In this document: piece after piece, positions 43,595 through 53,227 of the stretch | How positions within the stretch are numbered: the stretch's first letter is position 1 | How the letters are laid out: the number at the start of each line of letters is the position of its first letter | From: Plutella xylostella | Lineage: Eukaryota; Arthropoda; Insecta; Lepidoptera; Plutellidae | Assembly: GCF_932276165.1 (NCBI RefSeq) | Contig: NC_064008.1 | Location: 4,097,001 to 4,161,000, forward strand | Direction of reading: 5' to 3' | Length of the DNA stretch: 64,000 bases | Notes under the pieces: generated by a model | Database searches by the model: none | Seen by the model: the letters and a program-made list of their open reading frames with translations, nothing else | What the model was told of the DNA's origin: nothing | Position numbers and translations under genes: made by a program

Positions 43595-44083
43595 TCAAGA
43601 CACCAGGGCTGAACCAAAAACCCGTGTCAGGTCTCCCTCTGAACGAATCCAGTGACGAGCTTTGCCTTCCTCCTGCCGGGCATACACCCTACCCTGCTTC
43701 GTCCACACAAAGCGCCAGTGAAGCTGCTTCTTTGCTTCACGTGCCCTGTTGAAGAGAAGCCGGTTGGTTTTGGTCAGCCGGTCGTTGACGTAGAAGGGGC
43801 GGGGGGCGGCAGACAGGCCTAGGTCGGCGGTGGTGGCTCCGCGGCGGACGCGAGCGCTTTTTATTAGCTCGTCCTTGAGCGCACGCCGCGTCACTCGCAC
43901 CACGAGAGGCCGGGGCCGCTCCGCCGAGCCGCCCGCCCCCGCGCCCTCCCCGCTCTCTCCCGAAGCTCGGCCGGAACGATGACGCGGCCCCACTCGCTCG
44001 GCGCTGACTATATCCCGCTCATCAAGCTTGACGCCAAGTTTAGTCGCGACCAGGGCCACAATGCCGGGCCACTTTGAAGTCAT
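43595..44083 (-). pseudogene. LINE 3 ORF1, C-terminal 162 residues (5'-truncated)
   Basis: An open stretch beginning close to the element's 5' limit. It aligns by eye with the end of the LINE 2 ORF1 (RARTANLVVSDV / VNDRLTKTNRLLF region) and has the ARxxKKxLxWRFVWTKxGxV motif. That motif is characteristic of the FP-type C-terminal domain shared by lepidopteran LINE ORF1s. The upstream PHD finger and coiled coil are missing. The ATG at 44083 is an internal Met, not the true start. Codon use is strongly GC-biased, with runs of Gly, Ala and Arg at residues 40-60, in contrast to the AT-rich ORF2 of the same element. Confidence 0.75.
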
Positions 44084-44086
44084 TTG

Positions 44087-44944
44087 TGTTCATTCACTAT
44101 GATTATGTAATGTATAAGAGCTTCATGTGCCTGTCGAGTGGTGTAGTATATATGATAGAAGTAGTAGAAGTAGGCTTTCTTGTCGCACAGAAATAGGACA
44201 AAACATTTCCTGTCATAAATCTTCGGTTGAAAATTTCATCGTAACACCCTTATTTGTATTTTGTTTCTCTCGTAAACCGAATACCCAGTGAGTACCATCG
44301 GACGGTCGTTCGACAGATAGTATCATACGCATACATTACACCTCCAATTAGGACGGGGCCTCTGATTGGTCAAAGCGTACTTCTCAGTTTCGTATAGGTG
44401 CGTATGGATAGGATAATTTTGGTAAATAAAACAAACTGAACATAATTTTTTCATTCCAGACAAATAAAAGGTTTTTAAGTGAAGATAATCTAATGCATTC
44501 TTGAGTGAAACGATTTCTTTATAATATTTTGCCAGCTTTAAAACCCATTTATAAGAAGTCTGGTGGTTATACAAAAAAATTCATAATCATAGGCTAAGTA
44601 AATGTATGTATTATCGTCAAATATTGACTACGGAACCCTTAAAAGTCATATCCACATTTTGCCTACACATCTCGGCACTACAACACACAGTGGGCAATAA
44701 TCCTATGGTGACAACCAATGCATTGTAATGCGGTATTACTCCGTCTTCGCCCAACAGATGGCGCTGATTCGTAATTACGGACTGTGGCTTCTTGTGAAGA
44801 CAAGGGAACGTTCTCGAAGCATGTTTACTACCTTCACGTCAGTATGAAGTTGTGTGGGGTCAGTCTAGCTTACGAACAACAAATTTTCGGAGTGGTATTG
44901 CGATAAACATAACTCAGTTTTGTAATAGGTACCTATTAACCGTT
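44087..44944. other. No gene recognised
   Basis: No ORF or repeat that I can support. Confidence 0.4.
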
Positions 44945-44952
44945 TCCATGAC

Positions 44953-45165
44953 ATGGTGTATTGGTTAGTGACCCTGACTGCTATGCCGAAGGTCCAGGTT
45001 TGATCCCCGGCCGGGGTAGACATTAAATTTGATTAAAGACAGATATTTGCTCTAGGGTTTTGAGTGTTTGTGTTGCGTGACTTCTCCAACCTGCCTTCCG
45101 TGCCTGCCAAGCGTGGCGATTATGGGAATAACCTTCCAGTCTAAGAAAAGGTACATAATATTATA
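44953..45165 (+). repeat. SINE family C relative, tRNA-headed
   Basis: GGTGTATTGGTTAGTGACCC (A box) and GGTTTGATCCCCGGCC (B box), followed by AGACAGATATTTGCTCTAGG. Past about 45060 the body departs from the copy at 37327, and the end is not defined. Confidence 0.7.
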
Positions 45166-45330
45166 TCTTGCAGCGGATTATTTTATTATTATGTGCTGCT
45201 CGTTTCAGACACCTCCCGCTCTCGTTTGTTAGTTAATTGCCATGCTAGAGTAGCCTTCAAGGCACAATTCTCGTAGCACCAACGTTTAGTACACGTCAGA
45301 TTGAAGTTCTGGTAATAGGGGCCGAGCACT
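45166..45330. other. No gene recognised
   Basis: Short unassigned spacer. Confidence 0.4.
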
Positions 45331-45363
45331 GCGATGCGATGCGATGCGATGCGATGCGATGCG
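45331..45363. repeat. Microsatellite (GCGAT)n
   Basis: Six perfect GCGAT units plus GCG. The minus-strand ORF that reads HRIASHRIA is its translation. Confidence 0.95.
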
Positions 45364-45814
45364 TGTGCCATTTAGTTACGGCGGTTAGTTATTGGTGATC
45401 TCGTGATCCGATTAGCCGGCGAGGTGACCGGGTTGATCGATCGATTAGCAGGGAAGGTTATAAGTGAGGACGTAATTATGCATAATATGTGAGGTTAGAA
45501 TGTTGATTTTGAAGCGGATTGTGAATGACACACTCAACAATTAACAGCTAAATTTTATAGATTTAGCTCCAATTTCGGCATTGGTTCATCAATTATACGA
45601 CATCTCCATATTTAATTCTTGACATATGTGTCAAAAGTCAACCAATAATCCCTTAGTTTATGATCTAACAAACTATGGAGAAATTGGCATTTAGCCTATA
45701 TCTTAAGATAAGCTACAATAGAATTCAACGTAGGATCATCACAAAAATAACAAGTGCAACATAAGTTACTCTTTCATTGTTATCTACATATTAAATTAGT
45801 TAAGTTTTCCAATT
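45364..45814. other. No gene recognised
   Basis: Unassigned sequence, AT-rich after 45480. Confidence 0.4.
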
Positions 45815-45895
45815 AGTAAAATAAAAATAAATAAAATAAAAATCTTATTTATGAAAATCAATGCAACAGTACTCGTAATACGTGTGGCCAAACGA
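45815..45895 (-). repeat. Probable LINE 3' end
   Basis: The minus strand reads TGCATTGATTTTCATAAATA, then AGATTTTTATTTTATTTATT. This is an ATAAA-type end followed by an A/T tail. Confidence 0.4.
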
Positions 45896-46224
45896 GACAC
45901 GCGTTCGAGCACTTGTAGCTACTTCAAAATAACTTATTTTTTTTATTTATCATAATAAATCTTAGTTTTCTAATACATTTTACTAGCATATTTTAACCAC
46001 TAAGGTTAGTATTAATGCTACACAGTCGTTATCAATTAAGAAAAATACACAGAGAGGTTAATGCGTTATAGGTACTAGTATTACTACATATAGGTACAAA
46101 CGTAATAACAATATTTTTAGGTATATGACTTTTGGTAAATACTCGTAGATACATAAGTAAGTATTACAATTTTATTTATTCTAATTTTAATCTTAATTAT
46201 ATTTTTTTACCAAACATATGTAGA

Positions 46225-46267
46225 TATAGACAATTATTACTACAATATGTAGTAATAATTGTCTATA
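46225..46267. repeat. Perfect 20-bp inverted repeat, 3-base loop
   Basis: TATAGACAATTATTACTACA (46225-46244) and its exact inverse (46248-46267) around ATA. AT-rich, noncoding, with no extension of pairing beyond the arms. Confidence 0.8.
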
Positions 46268-46646
46268 AGTACCTACTATTTTAACAATTAATAGTACAAG
46301 TTGACCTATAAAATTGAACTTTACTGATTAAAATTCTTCTACGACTCCAACTTTTTACATTCCAAATTCGCATAAATGTTAATTTCGTAAAATACAAAAG
46401 TAACTAATTTAAACACATTACGTCATTCGGAGCTGCGTAATAAAAACTTTTTCAGGGCGATGTCGACCACACCTGTAACAACTTCCTGAAATTAATCTCT
46501 TCATTTACCGCAGAACCCGAGTAGTCAAGTCTCAAGTCGACGGCAACTCAATTAGGATTAAAAATAACGTTTCCTTGTTTTATTTCTTATAAAACATATT
46601 TCACGCAAAAAATAAAAACACCACTTAGCGATATTATATAGGTGAT

Positions 46647-46895
46647 GCGAGATAGAGCGATGGTAGCTCAGTCGAGTAAGCGCCCGCTTCTCAGGCAAGA
46701 GATGCGGTTTCCAAACCCAGCGCTGCATGTACATACCAATGAGTTTTTTTAATGTATACCATCGCTCTTACGGTAAAGGAAAACATCGCGAGGAAACCTG
46801 CATATCTAGATCTAGCACATCTAGATATGTGAACCCACCAACCCGCAGTGGACCAGCGTGGTGGGAAATGGTCTAAGCTTAGGAAGGCAGTTTAG
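46647..46895 (+). repeat. SINE family B, 3'-truncated but with 11-bp TSD
   Basis: Head GATGGTAGCTCAGTCGAGTA (A box) and the B box region GGTTTCCAAACCC (altered). The body matches 36679-37010 down to GGAAGGCAGTTTAG, then stops. The last 75 or so bases and the tail of the family are absent, yet ATATAGGTGAT is duplicated perfectly at 46636-46646 and 46896-46906. Confidence 0.85.
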
Positions 46896-46965
46896 ATATA
46901 GGTGATTTCGGTTTCGAGTATTGTGTTTTATTAGTTGCAAACTTTACTGACTGGGGCGCTTTAAG

Positions 46966-47195
46966 ATAGATAGAATACTCTTTATTTGTACACCAAAAAT
47001 AATAATAAAGTTGTAACTTCAACTTGTTCTAAAGGCGGCCTTATAACTTTCGCTATTCAAGATTTTCTGATGAACATCCTATCGAATTACCTATCAATAC
47101 ATAATTATATTCATTTCATTGTACAGCTAACGGCATTGTCTAAATTTTATTTTATTTCAAATGAGCTAATTTTCTGTCTCACTGTACAAACTTTT
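46966..47195 (-). repeat. LINE 3' end fragment, abutting the Gypsy insertion
   Basis: On the minus strand, GCGAAAGTTATAAGGCCGCC, GTACAAATAAAGAG and a TTCTATCTATC tail at 46966-46980. The blocks resemble those at 33985-34125. The upper boundary is unclear. Confidence 0.55.
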
Positions 47196-47202
47196 GTTGG
47201 AG

Positions 47203-47334
47203 TGTAAGGTAGGGAGGAGGAATAAGTACAAACGCGGTGACTGCTGAGTAACAACTAACTTTATTCACGTTCACACGGACATGGTAAGTAAGCAAGGTAA
47301 GCATATATATCTATAAAGTATATCTATCACTACA
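47203..47334 (-). repeat. Gypsy 1 3' LTR
   Basis: Starts TGTAGTGATAGATATACTTT and ends CCCTACCTTACA on the minus strand. It is base-for-base identical to 53228-53359. It holds a TATA-like TTTATAGATATATATG and a GAATAAAG polyadenylation signal. At 132 bp it is very short for an LTR. Confidence 0.95.
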
Positions 47335-47343
47335 CCTTCCCCG
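47335..47343 (-). promoter_or_regulatory. Polypurine tract of Gypsy 1
   Basis: The minus strand reads CGGGGAAGG directly before the 3' LTR, the expected primer for plus-strand DNA synthesis. Confidence 0.75.
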
Positions 47344-47501
47344 AGAGGAAAAAATAAAATAAAATTACAATTTTATTTTATTACTAGTGAAATTCTTATG
47401 AACTAAACATGGTTACACAATAAGAGTACATGGAGTACACAGTTAACACAAAGAATAAGAGTTATTCCATAAAAGTAAGTACTTAATCTAATAAACTACA
47501 G

Positions 47502-50500
47502 CTAACATGGATAGTATAATTTGGTTCTATTCTTATGTACTAAATCTATTTTACCATCTTTTAATATTTCGACATTTGGTGCAACATCTTTGATAACTTT
47601 ATAGGGTCCATTGTAAATATTTTGAAATTTATTACCAACTTCGTTTTTTACTAATATTAAATCATTTTCTTTATATTTAATTGGGTTGCAATTTACGTCA
47701 TATTTTTCTTTTCTGATGATTTTGCTTTGGAGTAAATTTTTTCGGGCTTCATTTAGAGATGTTTGTAATCTATACTTTAACTGGAGTGGGTAGTCGTCAT
47801 AGTTATAGAGTGGGTCTACTTTGTCTTGTATTAAATTACTGGGTAACTTGCACTTTTTGCCGAATATTAATTCAAATGGAGTGTATTGTGTCGAAGAGTG
47901 AACTGACGTGTTATACGAAAAGCACCAAAATGGTAGCCAAGTGCTCCATGAATGTGGGTGGTTGTCAGTTTGGATTCGCAAGTAATTAGCTAAACTTTTG
48001 TGAGTGTTTTCCAAAGATCCTATGCTCTGATGGTGATAGGAAGTGGACTGAAGAGTAGTTATACCAAGTATTTTACAAACATCTTTAAATAATGACGATA
48101 AAAATTCGGTTCCCCTATCGCTGGCACACTTATCAGGAATTCCATATTTAAGAATAAAATTGTTTACGAAGTTTGTAGCTACTTCTAATGAACTTTTTGA
48201 CTTCATTGGGTACGCTTCAACGTACTTGCTGAGTTCACACTGTATGGTAAGTATGTAAGAATTATTACTTTCGTCTTTATCTAATGGTCCTACGACATCA
48301 ATGAATACTTTTTCCATAGCCGAAGTGGCTGTAGTTGTAATAGACATAGGTTCCTTTATATAATGTGAACTATACTTCTGTGTTTGACACTTTTCGCATT
48401 TTTTTATAAATTCTTTTACACTCTTTTCAAGACCTGGCCAAAAGTAATATTTTTTAATATTATTATACATCCTTCTAATACCAGCGTGGCCACTAGATGG
48501 TAGTAGATGGAAATCATTTAATATTACTTTTTGGTCGTCTTTGTCTTCAATTCTTTTTATATTATTTAGTATACATAATCTTGGTCCGGACCAATTTTTA
48601 TTTATTTGTACTTCATTTACTAACTTTTTTATAAACTCGTCGTATTTTTCGCACCTTACAAAAATTAATTCGTGCACGTTTATTTCTTTACAAAATAATT
48701 TCAGCTCCCTCACAAAAGCGGCTGGCGTCAGTTGTGATCGGGCGGCTGGATTTATATATAAACTCATTTTACTTGGTGCATAACAAAATATTTCGTTTTC
48801 TAACTCTATCTGTTTATTTTTACGTAATTTATTTAAGTAACTATCTTCAATAAAACTGAGTTCAACAGATATGCTCGGTCTACTATGTATTTCTACAACT
48901 TTCGGTTGATCAGGCCGATCGTCCATAGGAATCGTAGCACCCCGAGATATCTGAGAATCGTTTAACTTTCTATATTGAGCGCGCGTCATAACATTAACGA
49001 CACTATGACTCATTTCTTTAAGCTCGTCCGACGAGATAGACAGTCTCGACATTGCGTCTGCGGCTGCATTTTGTGAACCTTTAATATATTCAATTGAAAA
49101 ATCGTACTCCTCTAGTACGAGTCTAAACTTCATGAGACGGCTCGATGGATCACGCATGCCAAACAAGTAGATAAGCGGCTTATGGTCAGTTTGAATGATA
49201 AAATTTCGCCCATATAAATACGGTCTAAAATGCTTAACGGCCCACACTATCGCCAACAACTCTTTTTCTATAGTGGGATAGTTGAGTTCCGCTTTGTTAA
49301 GATTTCTACTCGCGAACGCAATCGGTCTCTTATCTGAGTTACATAATATAGCACCTAGAGAGCAGTTGGATGCATCTGTTTGTAATATGAACTGGTTGCT
49401 TTCTGATAAGTCGGGATATTGTAATACAGGGGGCGATGATATTATTGTTTTTAACTTATCGAAAGAAGATTGACATTCTTCATTCCACACAAAGGGTGTA
49501 TTTTTTTTTGTTAATCGGGTTAAAGGTAAAACTAGGTATGCAAAATTTCTAATGAATTTTCTATAATAGTTAGCGAAGGCTACAAATCGCACAACTTCCT
49601 CTACATTTTTGGGTATTTGCCAATTTTTCAGTACTTCAATTTTTTGAGGGTCAGGTAAAACACCTTCACTTGATATGACATGTCCCAGATATAAAATTTC
49701 TTTTTTCAAAAAATTACATTTTAACGGATTTAGCTTTAAATTTACTTGTCGCATTCGACTAAAAACATCAATTAGATTTTTATTATGATGTTCTAACGAT
49801 TTTCCGAAAACAATCAAATCATCTAAGTAAACTAGACATTTTTCGTATGCTAAACCTGTCATTGCAATAGTCATCATTTTTGAAAATGCGTTGGGGCTAG
49901 TTTTTAAACCCATCGGCATCCTTGTCATTTGATACTGGCCCGAATTAGAAGCAGTACATTTTATACTTTTGTTATCCTTTTGAATAACTTGGTATTGACC
50001 TGAACAGAATGCTGTGTATTTTCTGCTGTCGAGGTCAAGGTCACATTGGTAATAACTGTTTGAAAGATCTAAAGATGTAAAATACATAGAACCTGAAAGA
50101 GAATCTAAGATTTCTGATATATTTGGGAGTGGAAATTTATCATCCTGTATACTGTTATTTAATTTTCTATAGTCAATTACTAAGCGCCATTTTTTGTTGC
50201 CGGAACTGTCAACCTTTTTGGGTACCAATAATATTGGACTCGACCATTCGCTTTGACATGGTTCTATTATCCCTTCTTTTAACATGTTATTTAACTGATT
50301 ATTAATTTCGGTTTTCTGTGAATAAGGGAGTCGATAAGGCTTACTATACACGGGGTCGACGTTCGGTTTTAAGTATATGTGGTGTTTATAAATGTTGGTT
50401 GTAGTTAATTTATCACCTGGTAACAGAAAAATATCTGAGTACTTTGCACAAATATTTTCGATAGAAACTTGTTCCTCAGAGTTCAAACCTGTTAAATTTA

Positions 50501-51269
50501 ATAATTTAAATAGTTTTTTGACACGGTCTGCATTAATTTTTTCACACTTATTAAATGAACATAATTCGTACTCACTGATTTTATGAAGGATTGGTTGAAT
50601 ACTATCTAATCGAACCTCATTTTCATTTGTATTTAAGATTAAAATTGGTATGAAACCATTCGACGGCTTGACTAATGTACTAGCGAGGAAAATGCCTTTT
50701 TGAACTTCGGACGTACACACGAGACATTCCTCCTTAACATCGGTTTCTATGTAGTGAATCGATTCTGATCTTGGCGGTAAGGTATATCCATGGTTCTTTT
50801 TTTCTTTTCTTAATTTTAAAGGTAAAATTATATTTTCACCAGAACAGTCGCTAAATGATATTGTACTAGAATTGAGATCTAGAACTGCCTTTTGCTGTAA
50901 AAGAAAATCTTGTCCTAAAATCGCATTAGCTGTACAAGGTAAGTCATGGAACACATAAAATTTATGTTTAAATAAATGTCCAGTCGAATCATTACACGTG
51001 TTCAACGATAACCAAACGTATCCAATTGCTTCTAGTGTCCCACCGATTCCGTTTATCGTCAGCGTTTCCTTATGGATGGGAACGTTGCAACTCAAAACAT
51101 GTTTATGTTTAATTGCAGAAATTGAAGCTCCTGTATCTATGAGAAACGAATAATAATTGCAACCTGTGTATAATTCTATGCAACATGTACTATCGCTTGC
51201 ACAAATAATATGATGCTCATTATTACTTTTAGTCACGAAAAAACTTATTTTGTTGGACAGATGGTCCAT
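47502..51269 (-). CDS. pol: Gypsy 1 Pol: protease, RT, RNase H, integrase, 1255 aa
   Basis: Aspartic protease DTGAS at 45-49. Reverse transcriptase about 300-540, with WRLVIDYRKLN at 361-371 and catalytic YLDD at 481-484. RNase H about 625-745, with TDAS at 631-634 and TDHKP at 694-698. Integrase zinc-binding His924, His928, Cys958 and Cys961. Integrase core Asp991, Asp1051 and Glu1087 (D-X59-D-X35-E). The C-terminal region holds a short NGPYKVIKDV-type motif. The RT has an extra 20-residue unit: SGQYQ occurs at 423-427 and again at 443-447. Pol is in the +1 frame relative to gag, overlapping it by 41 bases. ATG 51269 is the first in frame, but expression probably needs a +1 shift or reinitiation. 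It is intact and likely functional. Confidence 0.93.
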   Translation of the reverse strand: MDHLSNKISFFVTKSNNEHHIICASDSTCCIELYTGCNYYSFLIDTGASISAIKHKHVLSCNVPIHKETLTINGIGGTLEAIGYVWLSLNTCNDSTGHLFKHKFYVFHDLPCTANAILGQDFLLQQKAVLDLNSSTISFSDCSGENIILPLKLRKEKKNHGYTLPPRSESIHYIETDVKEECLVCTSEVQKGIFLASTLVKPSNGFIPILILNTNENEVRLDSIQPILHKISEYELCSFNKCEKINADRVKKLFKLLNLTGLNSEEQVSIENICAKYSDIFLLPGDKLTTTNIYKHHIYLKPNVDPVYSKPYRLPYSQKTEINNQLNNMLKEGIIEPCQSEWSSPILLVPKKVDSSGNKKWRLVIDYRKLNNSIQDDKFPLPNISEILDSLSGSMYFTSLDLSNSYYQCDLDLDSRKYTAFCSGQYQVIQKDNKSIKCTASNSGQYQMTRMPMGLKTSPNAFSKMMTIAMTGLAYEKCLVYLDDLIVFGKSLEHHNKNLIDVFSRMRQVNLKLNPLKCNFLKKEILYLGHVISSEGVLPDPQKIEVLKNWQIPKNVEEVVRFVAFANYYRKFIRNFAYLVLPLTRLTKKNTPFVWNEECQSSFDKLKTIISSPPVLQYPDLSESNQFILQTDASNCSLGAILCNSDKRPIAFASRNLNKAELNYPTIEKELLAIVWAVKHFRPYLYGRNFIIQTDHKPLIYLFGMRDPSSRLMKFRLVLEEYDFSIEYIKGSQNAAADAMSRLSISSDELKEMSHSVVNVMTRAQYRKLNDSQISRGATIPMDDRPDQPKVVEIHSRPSISVELSFIEDSYLNKLRKNKQIELENEIFCYAPSKMSLYINPAARSQLTPAAFVRELKLFCKEINVHELIFVRCEKYDEFIKKLVNEVQINKNWSGPRLCILNNIKRIEDKDDQKVILNDFHLLPSSGHAGIRRMYNNIKKYYFWPGLEKSVKEFIKKCEKCQTQKYSSHYIKEPMSITTTATSAMEKVFIDVVGPLDKDESNNSYILTIQCELSKYVEAYPMKSKSSLEVATNFVNNFILKYGIPDKCASDRGTEFLSSLFKDVCKILGITTLQSTSYHHQSIGSLENTHKSLANYLRIQTDNHPHSWSTWLPFWCFSYNTSVHSSTQYTPFELIFGKKCKLPSNLIQDKVDPLYNYDDYPLQLKYRLQTSLNEARKNLLQSKIIRKEKYDVNCNPIKYKENDLILVKNEVGNKFQNIYNGPYKVIKDVAPNVEILKDGKIDLVHKNRTKLYYPC

Positions 51270-52485
51270 TTTCTTCTGTATTATCGGTCATTACATTCAC
51301 GTTATATTGGAATGATCCTCGTTGTCCCCTCGAGTTGTACCTATTATAAGAATTAGGATACTGACCTCTGTATGAAGACTGACCTCGGCCGGGGTTCCCA
51401 CGACCACGGTGAGGAGGACCATGGTGGGCGGGGGCCGGGGCGGCTGGGGCGGATGGCCTGGAGTGATTATAAGAACCTCTGCCACGGACATGACTATGAA
51501 ATGTCCTTGTATAGAAGTTTCGGTTCCCACGATAGCCTCTGAAACTTTTACGACCTCTGTTACTCATAGTTAAAATATCTCCTGACGTGGAGGGCGCTGG
51601 GACCTCCTCGTCTACTGCAGCCTGAATTGCATCTTTTAGGGTATCGAAATTTCGAGCTGCTATTATTGTGCTGAGACGCCTATTGCGCAAACCGTCAGCA
51701 AAACGCTTTATTGCCTGCTTTTCATTTAGAGGCTGTAGTATTTTTAGATTTTCTGTTTTCCCATCTGCCTGTGAAATAGTAAGGTCCATAAATATTTCGG
51801 AAAGTTCCCTACCAAACTCGTCAATAGATTTCTGTTCTTGGCGCAAACTTTGGAGTCTATTTTGTAAAGCAACATAACTCTTTTTTGGCAAAAGGGCTGT
51901 ACGCATATCTGCTAATAATTCCTTTACAGTTGCATACGAAGACCTTAATTTCAACTTTGCGGATTGCGACAGTCGGTTCTTTAACACAAAGTTTATCAAA
52001 TTAATTTGACATTCATTTTTCTCTAAAATAGAGCTATAATATTCAACTCCGTCAATGAGCTGTTTAGTGGAGGAGACGTCGTCATTCATTGCTGGTAGTA
52101 GAGAAAGAGCTGTTTTCAATTCAAACTCCATTTTGTATTCTTTTTTACTTGTACTAATTGAACTTGATGTTGAACCAAATGTGTCTATAGTACTTTCTTT
52201 TACTCTAATATGAGACTTATTACAAAAATTACTTATATCAGTAAACAATTCAGAAATCTTATCACAATAATACCTAATTAATAGTAAATTTTCCCCAAAT
52301 ATTTTCTTACTTTTTATCTCTAAGTCTAAAATTTCTAATAAATCCTTATAGCGATTATATAAAATTGTTGCTTCAGATAGCTTACTCTTTAAACGTTCTG
52401 GGGTTCTTTTTTCGTAACTTAACTTTGTTAAATTTTCTTTTATCAATTTTATATTTTCATGTATTTCTTTTAGCTCAGTAGCCAT
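51229..52485 (-). CDS. gag: Gypsy 1 Gag, 418 aa, RGG-rich C-terminus
   Basis: The structural protein expected to form the virus-like particle and package RNA. Residues 1-130 are charged and helical (probable coiled coil). About 120-290 correspond to the capsid-like region (FELKTALSLLPAMND, LLADMRTALLPKKSY, IKRFADGLRNR). From about 305 the chain is rich in Arg, Gly and Tyr (GRKSFRGYRGNRNFY, HRGRGNPGRGQSSYRG), a basic RNA-binding tail. No CCHC zinc knuckle is present, as in some mdg1/17.6-type elements. The last 13 codons overlap pol in another frame, with a T6 run (AAGTTTTTTCG, 51238-51247) just before the gag stop that could be a slippage site. Intact. Confidence 0.88.
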   Translation of the reverse strand: MATELKEIHENIKLIKENLTKLSYEKRTPERLKSKLSEATILYNRYKDLLEILDLEIKSKKIFGENLLLIRYYCDKISELFTDISNFCNKSHIRVKESTIDTFGSTSSSISTSKKEYKMEFELKTALSLLPAMNDDVSSTKQLIDGVEYYSSILEKNECQINLINFVLKNRLSQSAKLKLRSSYATVKELLADMRTALLPKKSYVALQNRLQSLRQEQKSIDEFGRELSEIFMDLTISQADGKTENLKILQPLNEKQAIKRFADGLRNRRLSTIIAARNFDTLKDAIQAAVDEEVPAPSTSGDILTMSNRGRKSFRGYRGNRNFYTRTFHSHVRGRGSYNHSRPSAPAAPAPAHHGPPHRGRGNPGRGQSSYRGQYPNSYNRYNSRGQRGSFQYNVNVMTDNTEENGPSVQQNKFFRD

Positions 52486-52763
52486 AATACCCCATTTTAA
52501 AGTAAAATTATTAAAATATTACCCACATAAAAAAAATGAACATACTTATGTTAGAAATACAACAATAATAATCATACCGTCTTACTCGTATTAAAATACC
52601 TCCTGTAATGTATTACTGGCACTGCAACAATCCATAGTAGGTACAAATGTTTCTATCGTAGTTTCGCACAAGTATATAGGAATGTTTATTCGTAATCACA
52701 AGACGTCACAAAATTACCACTTTTTTACCACTATATTGCCCATAACACTTTCAGGACACGTTA

Positions 52764-53120
52764 TCACGGATTACCGCTCTCGATCTCCAGCTCCTCGGCG
52801 GGCCTGGTCCTGGCCCCGCAGCCGGCGCACCGGGGCTCGTCGGCTCGGGGGCTCGCTCGCAGCGCTCTGCTCCGGAACAACGATCTCCTCAGATTTTGTC
52901 GCAGAATCTGGTCATTTATCCAGTCGTGGTGGCACTTCTTGTAGCACTTGTAGGCGAGATAGGCGGCTAACAGAAGAAGAAGGCATAAAATCATCATCAT
53001 CACTGTGCTGATGGCCGATACATGAAATTGGAGTTGCTCAGTGCTGGCCGAATTTGTGCTCCCGATTCCATTTTGATTTATTATCACTTCCTCTTTTTGG
53101 GGTTTAATTGAATTGCCCAT
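52764..53120 (-). CDS. Extra ORF of Gypsy 1: small single-pass membrane protein, 118 aa
   Basis: It lies between the primer site and gag, where Gypsy elements normally have untranslated leader; it ends 278 bases before gag. It begins MGNSIK, like an N-myristoylated start, although residue 6 is Lys, so it fails the strict pattern. A hydrophobic run at about 36-57 (ISTVMMMILCLLLLLAAYL) is followed by YKCYKKCHHDW, with Cys and basic residues at the inner face. The rest is Arg-rich, with a CAGC pair (98-101) near the end, and the last 40 codons are GC-rich. The charge pattern favours the C-terminus in the cytosol. It is not an envelope protein by size, with no cleavage site and no large ectodomain. 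Function unknown; it could be a membrane-targeting accessory protein. It could also be a chance ORF, but the transmembrane design argues otherwise. Confidence 0.6.
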   Translation of the reverse strand: MGNSIKPQKEEVIINQNGIGSTNSASTEQLQFHVSAISTVMMMILCLLLLLAAYLAYKCYKKCHHDWINDQILRQNLRRSLFRSRALRASPRADEPRCAGCGARTRPAEELEIESGNP

Positions 53121-53209
53121 ATTATAAATTTTAAGTTATACTCGAACGGAAAATTACTGGAACATTGTTATACGACTCGCGGCTGCCTCCCCGCGACGCC
53201 CGAGTCCGT

Positions 53210-53227
53210 ACGTGGCTAGGGTCGCCA
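53210..53227 (-). promoter_or_regulatory. Primer-binding site of Gypsy 1
   Basis: TGGCGACCCTAGCCACGT begins at the first base after the 5' LTR. TGGCGAC is complementary to a tRNA 3' end ...GTCGCCA, as used by several Gypsy elements (tRNA-Arg suspected). Confidence 0.75.

Larger units (their letters stand above)
39318..44086 (-). mobile_element. LINE 3, CR1/Jockey-group retrotransposon, 5'-truncated in ORF1
   Basis: The minus-strand unit has the end of ORF1 (44083-43595), an inter-ORF gap of 277 bases, ORF2 (43317-40453), a long 3' UTR of about 1.1 kb, and a (TTTC)n tail at 39318-39344. The 3' UTR contains a strong stem-loop (39459-39527) and a GC-rich block (39635-39850). Assigning the GC-rich block to the element assumes continuity from ORF2 to the tail. 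Target duplications not resolved. Confidence 0.75.

Noticed and set aside
46225..46267. A microRNA precursor hairpin
   Set aside because: A perfectly paired 20-bp stem with a 3-base loop and no flanking pairing is not a typical animal precursor.
46653..46740. A tRNA gene on the plus strand
   Set aside because: Same SINE family; the B box region is altered and the SINE body follows at once.
52682..53011. Plus-strand ORF opposite the small Gypsy ORF
   Set aside because: It is antisense to the membrane-protein ORF, has no domain, and its Arg/Ser content reflects the GC-rich strand.
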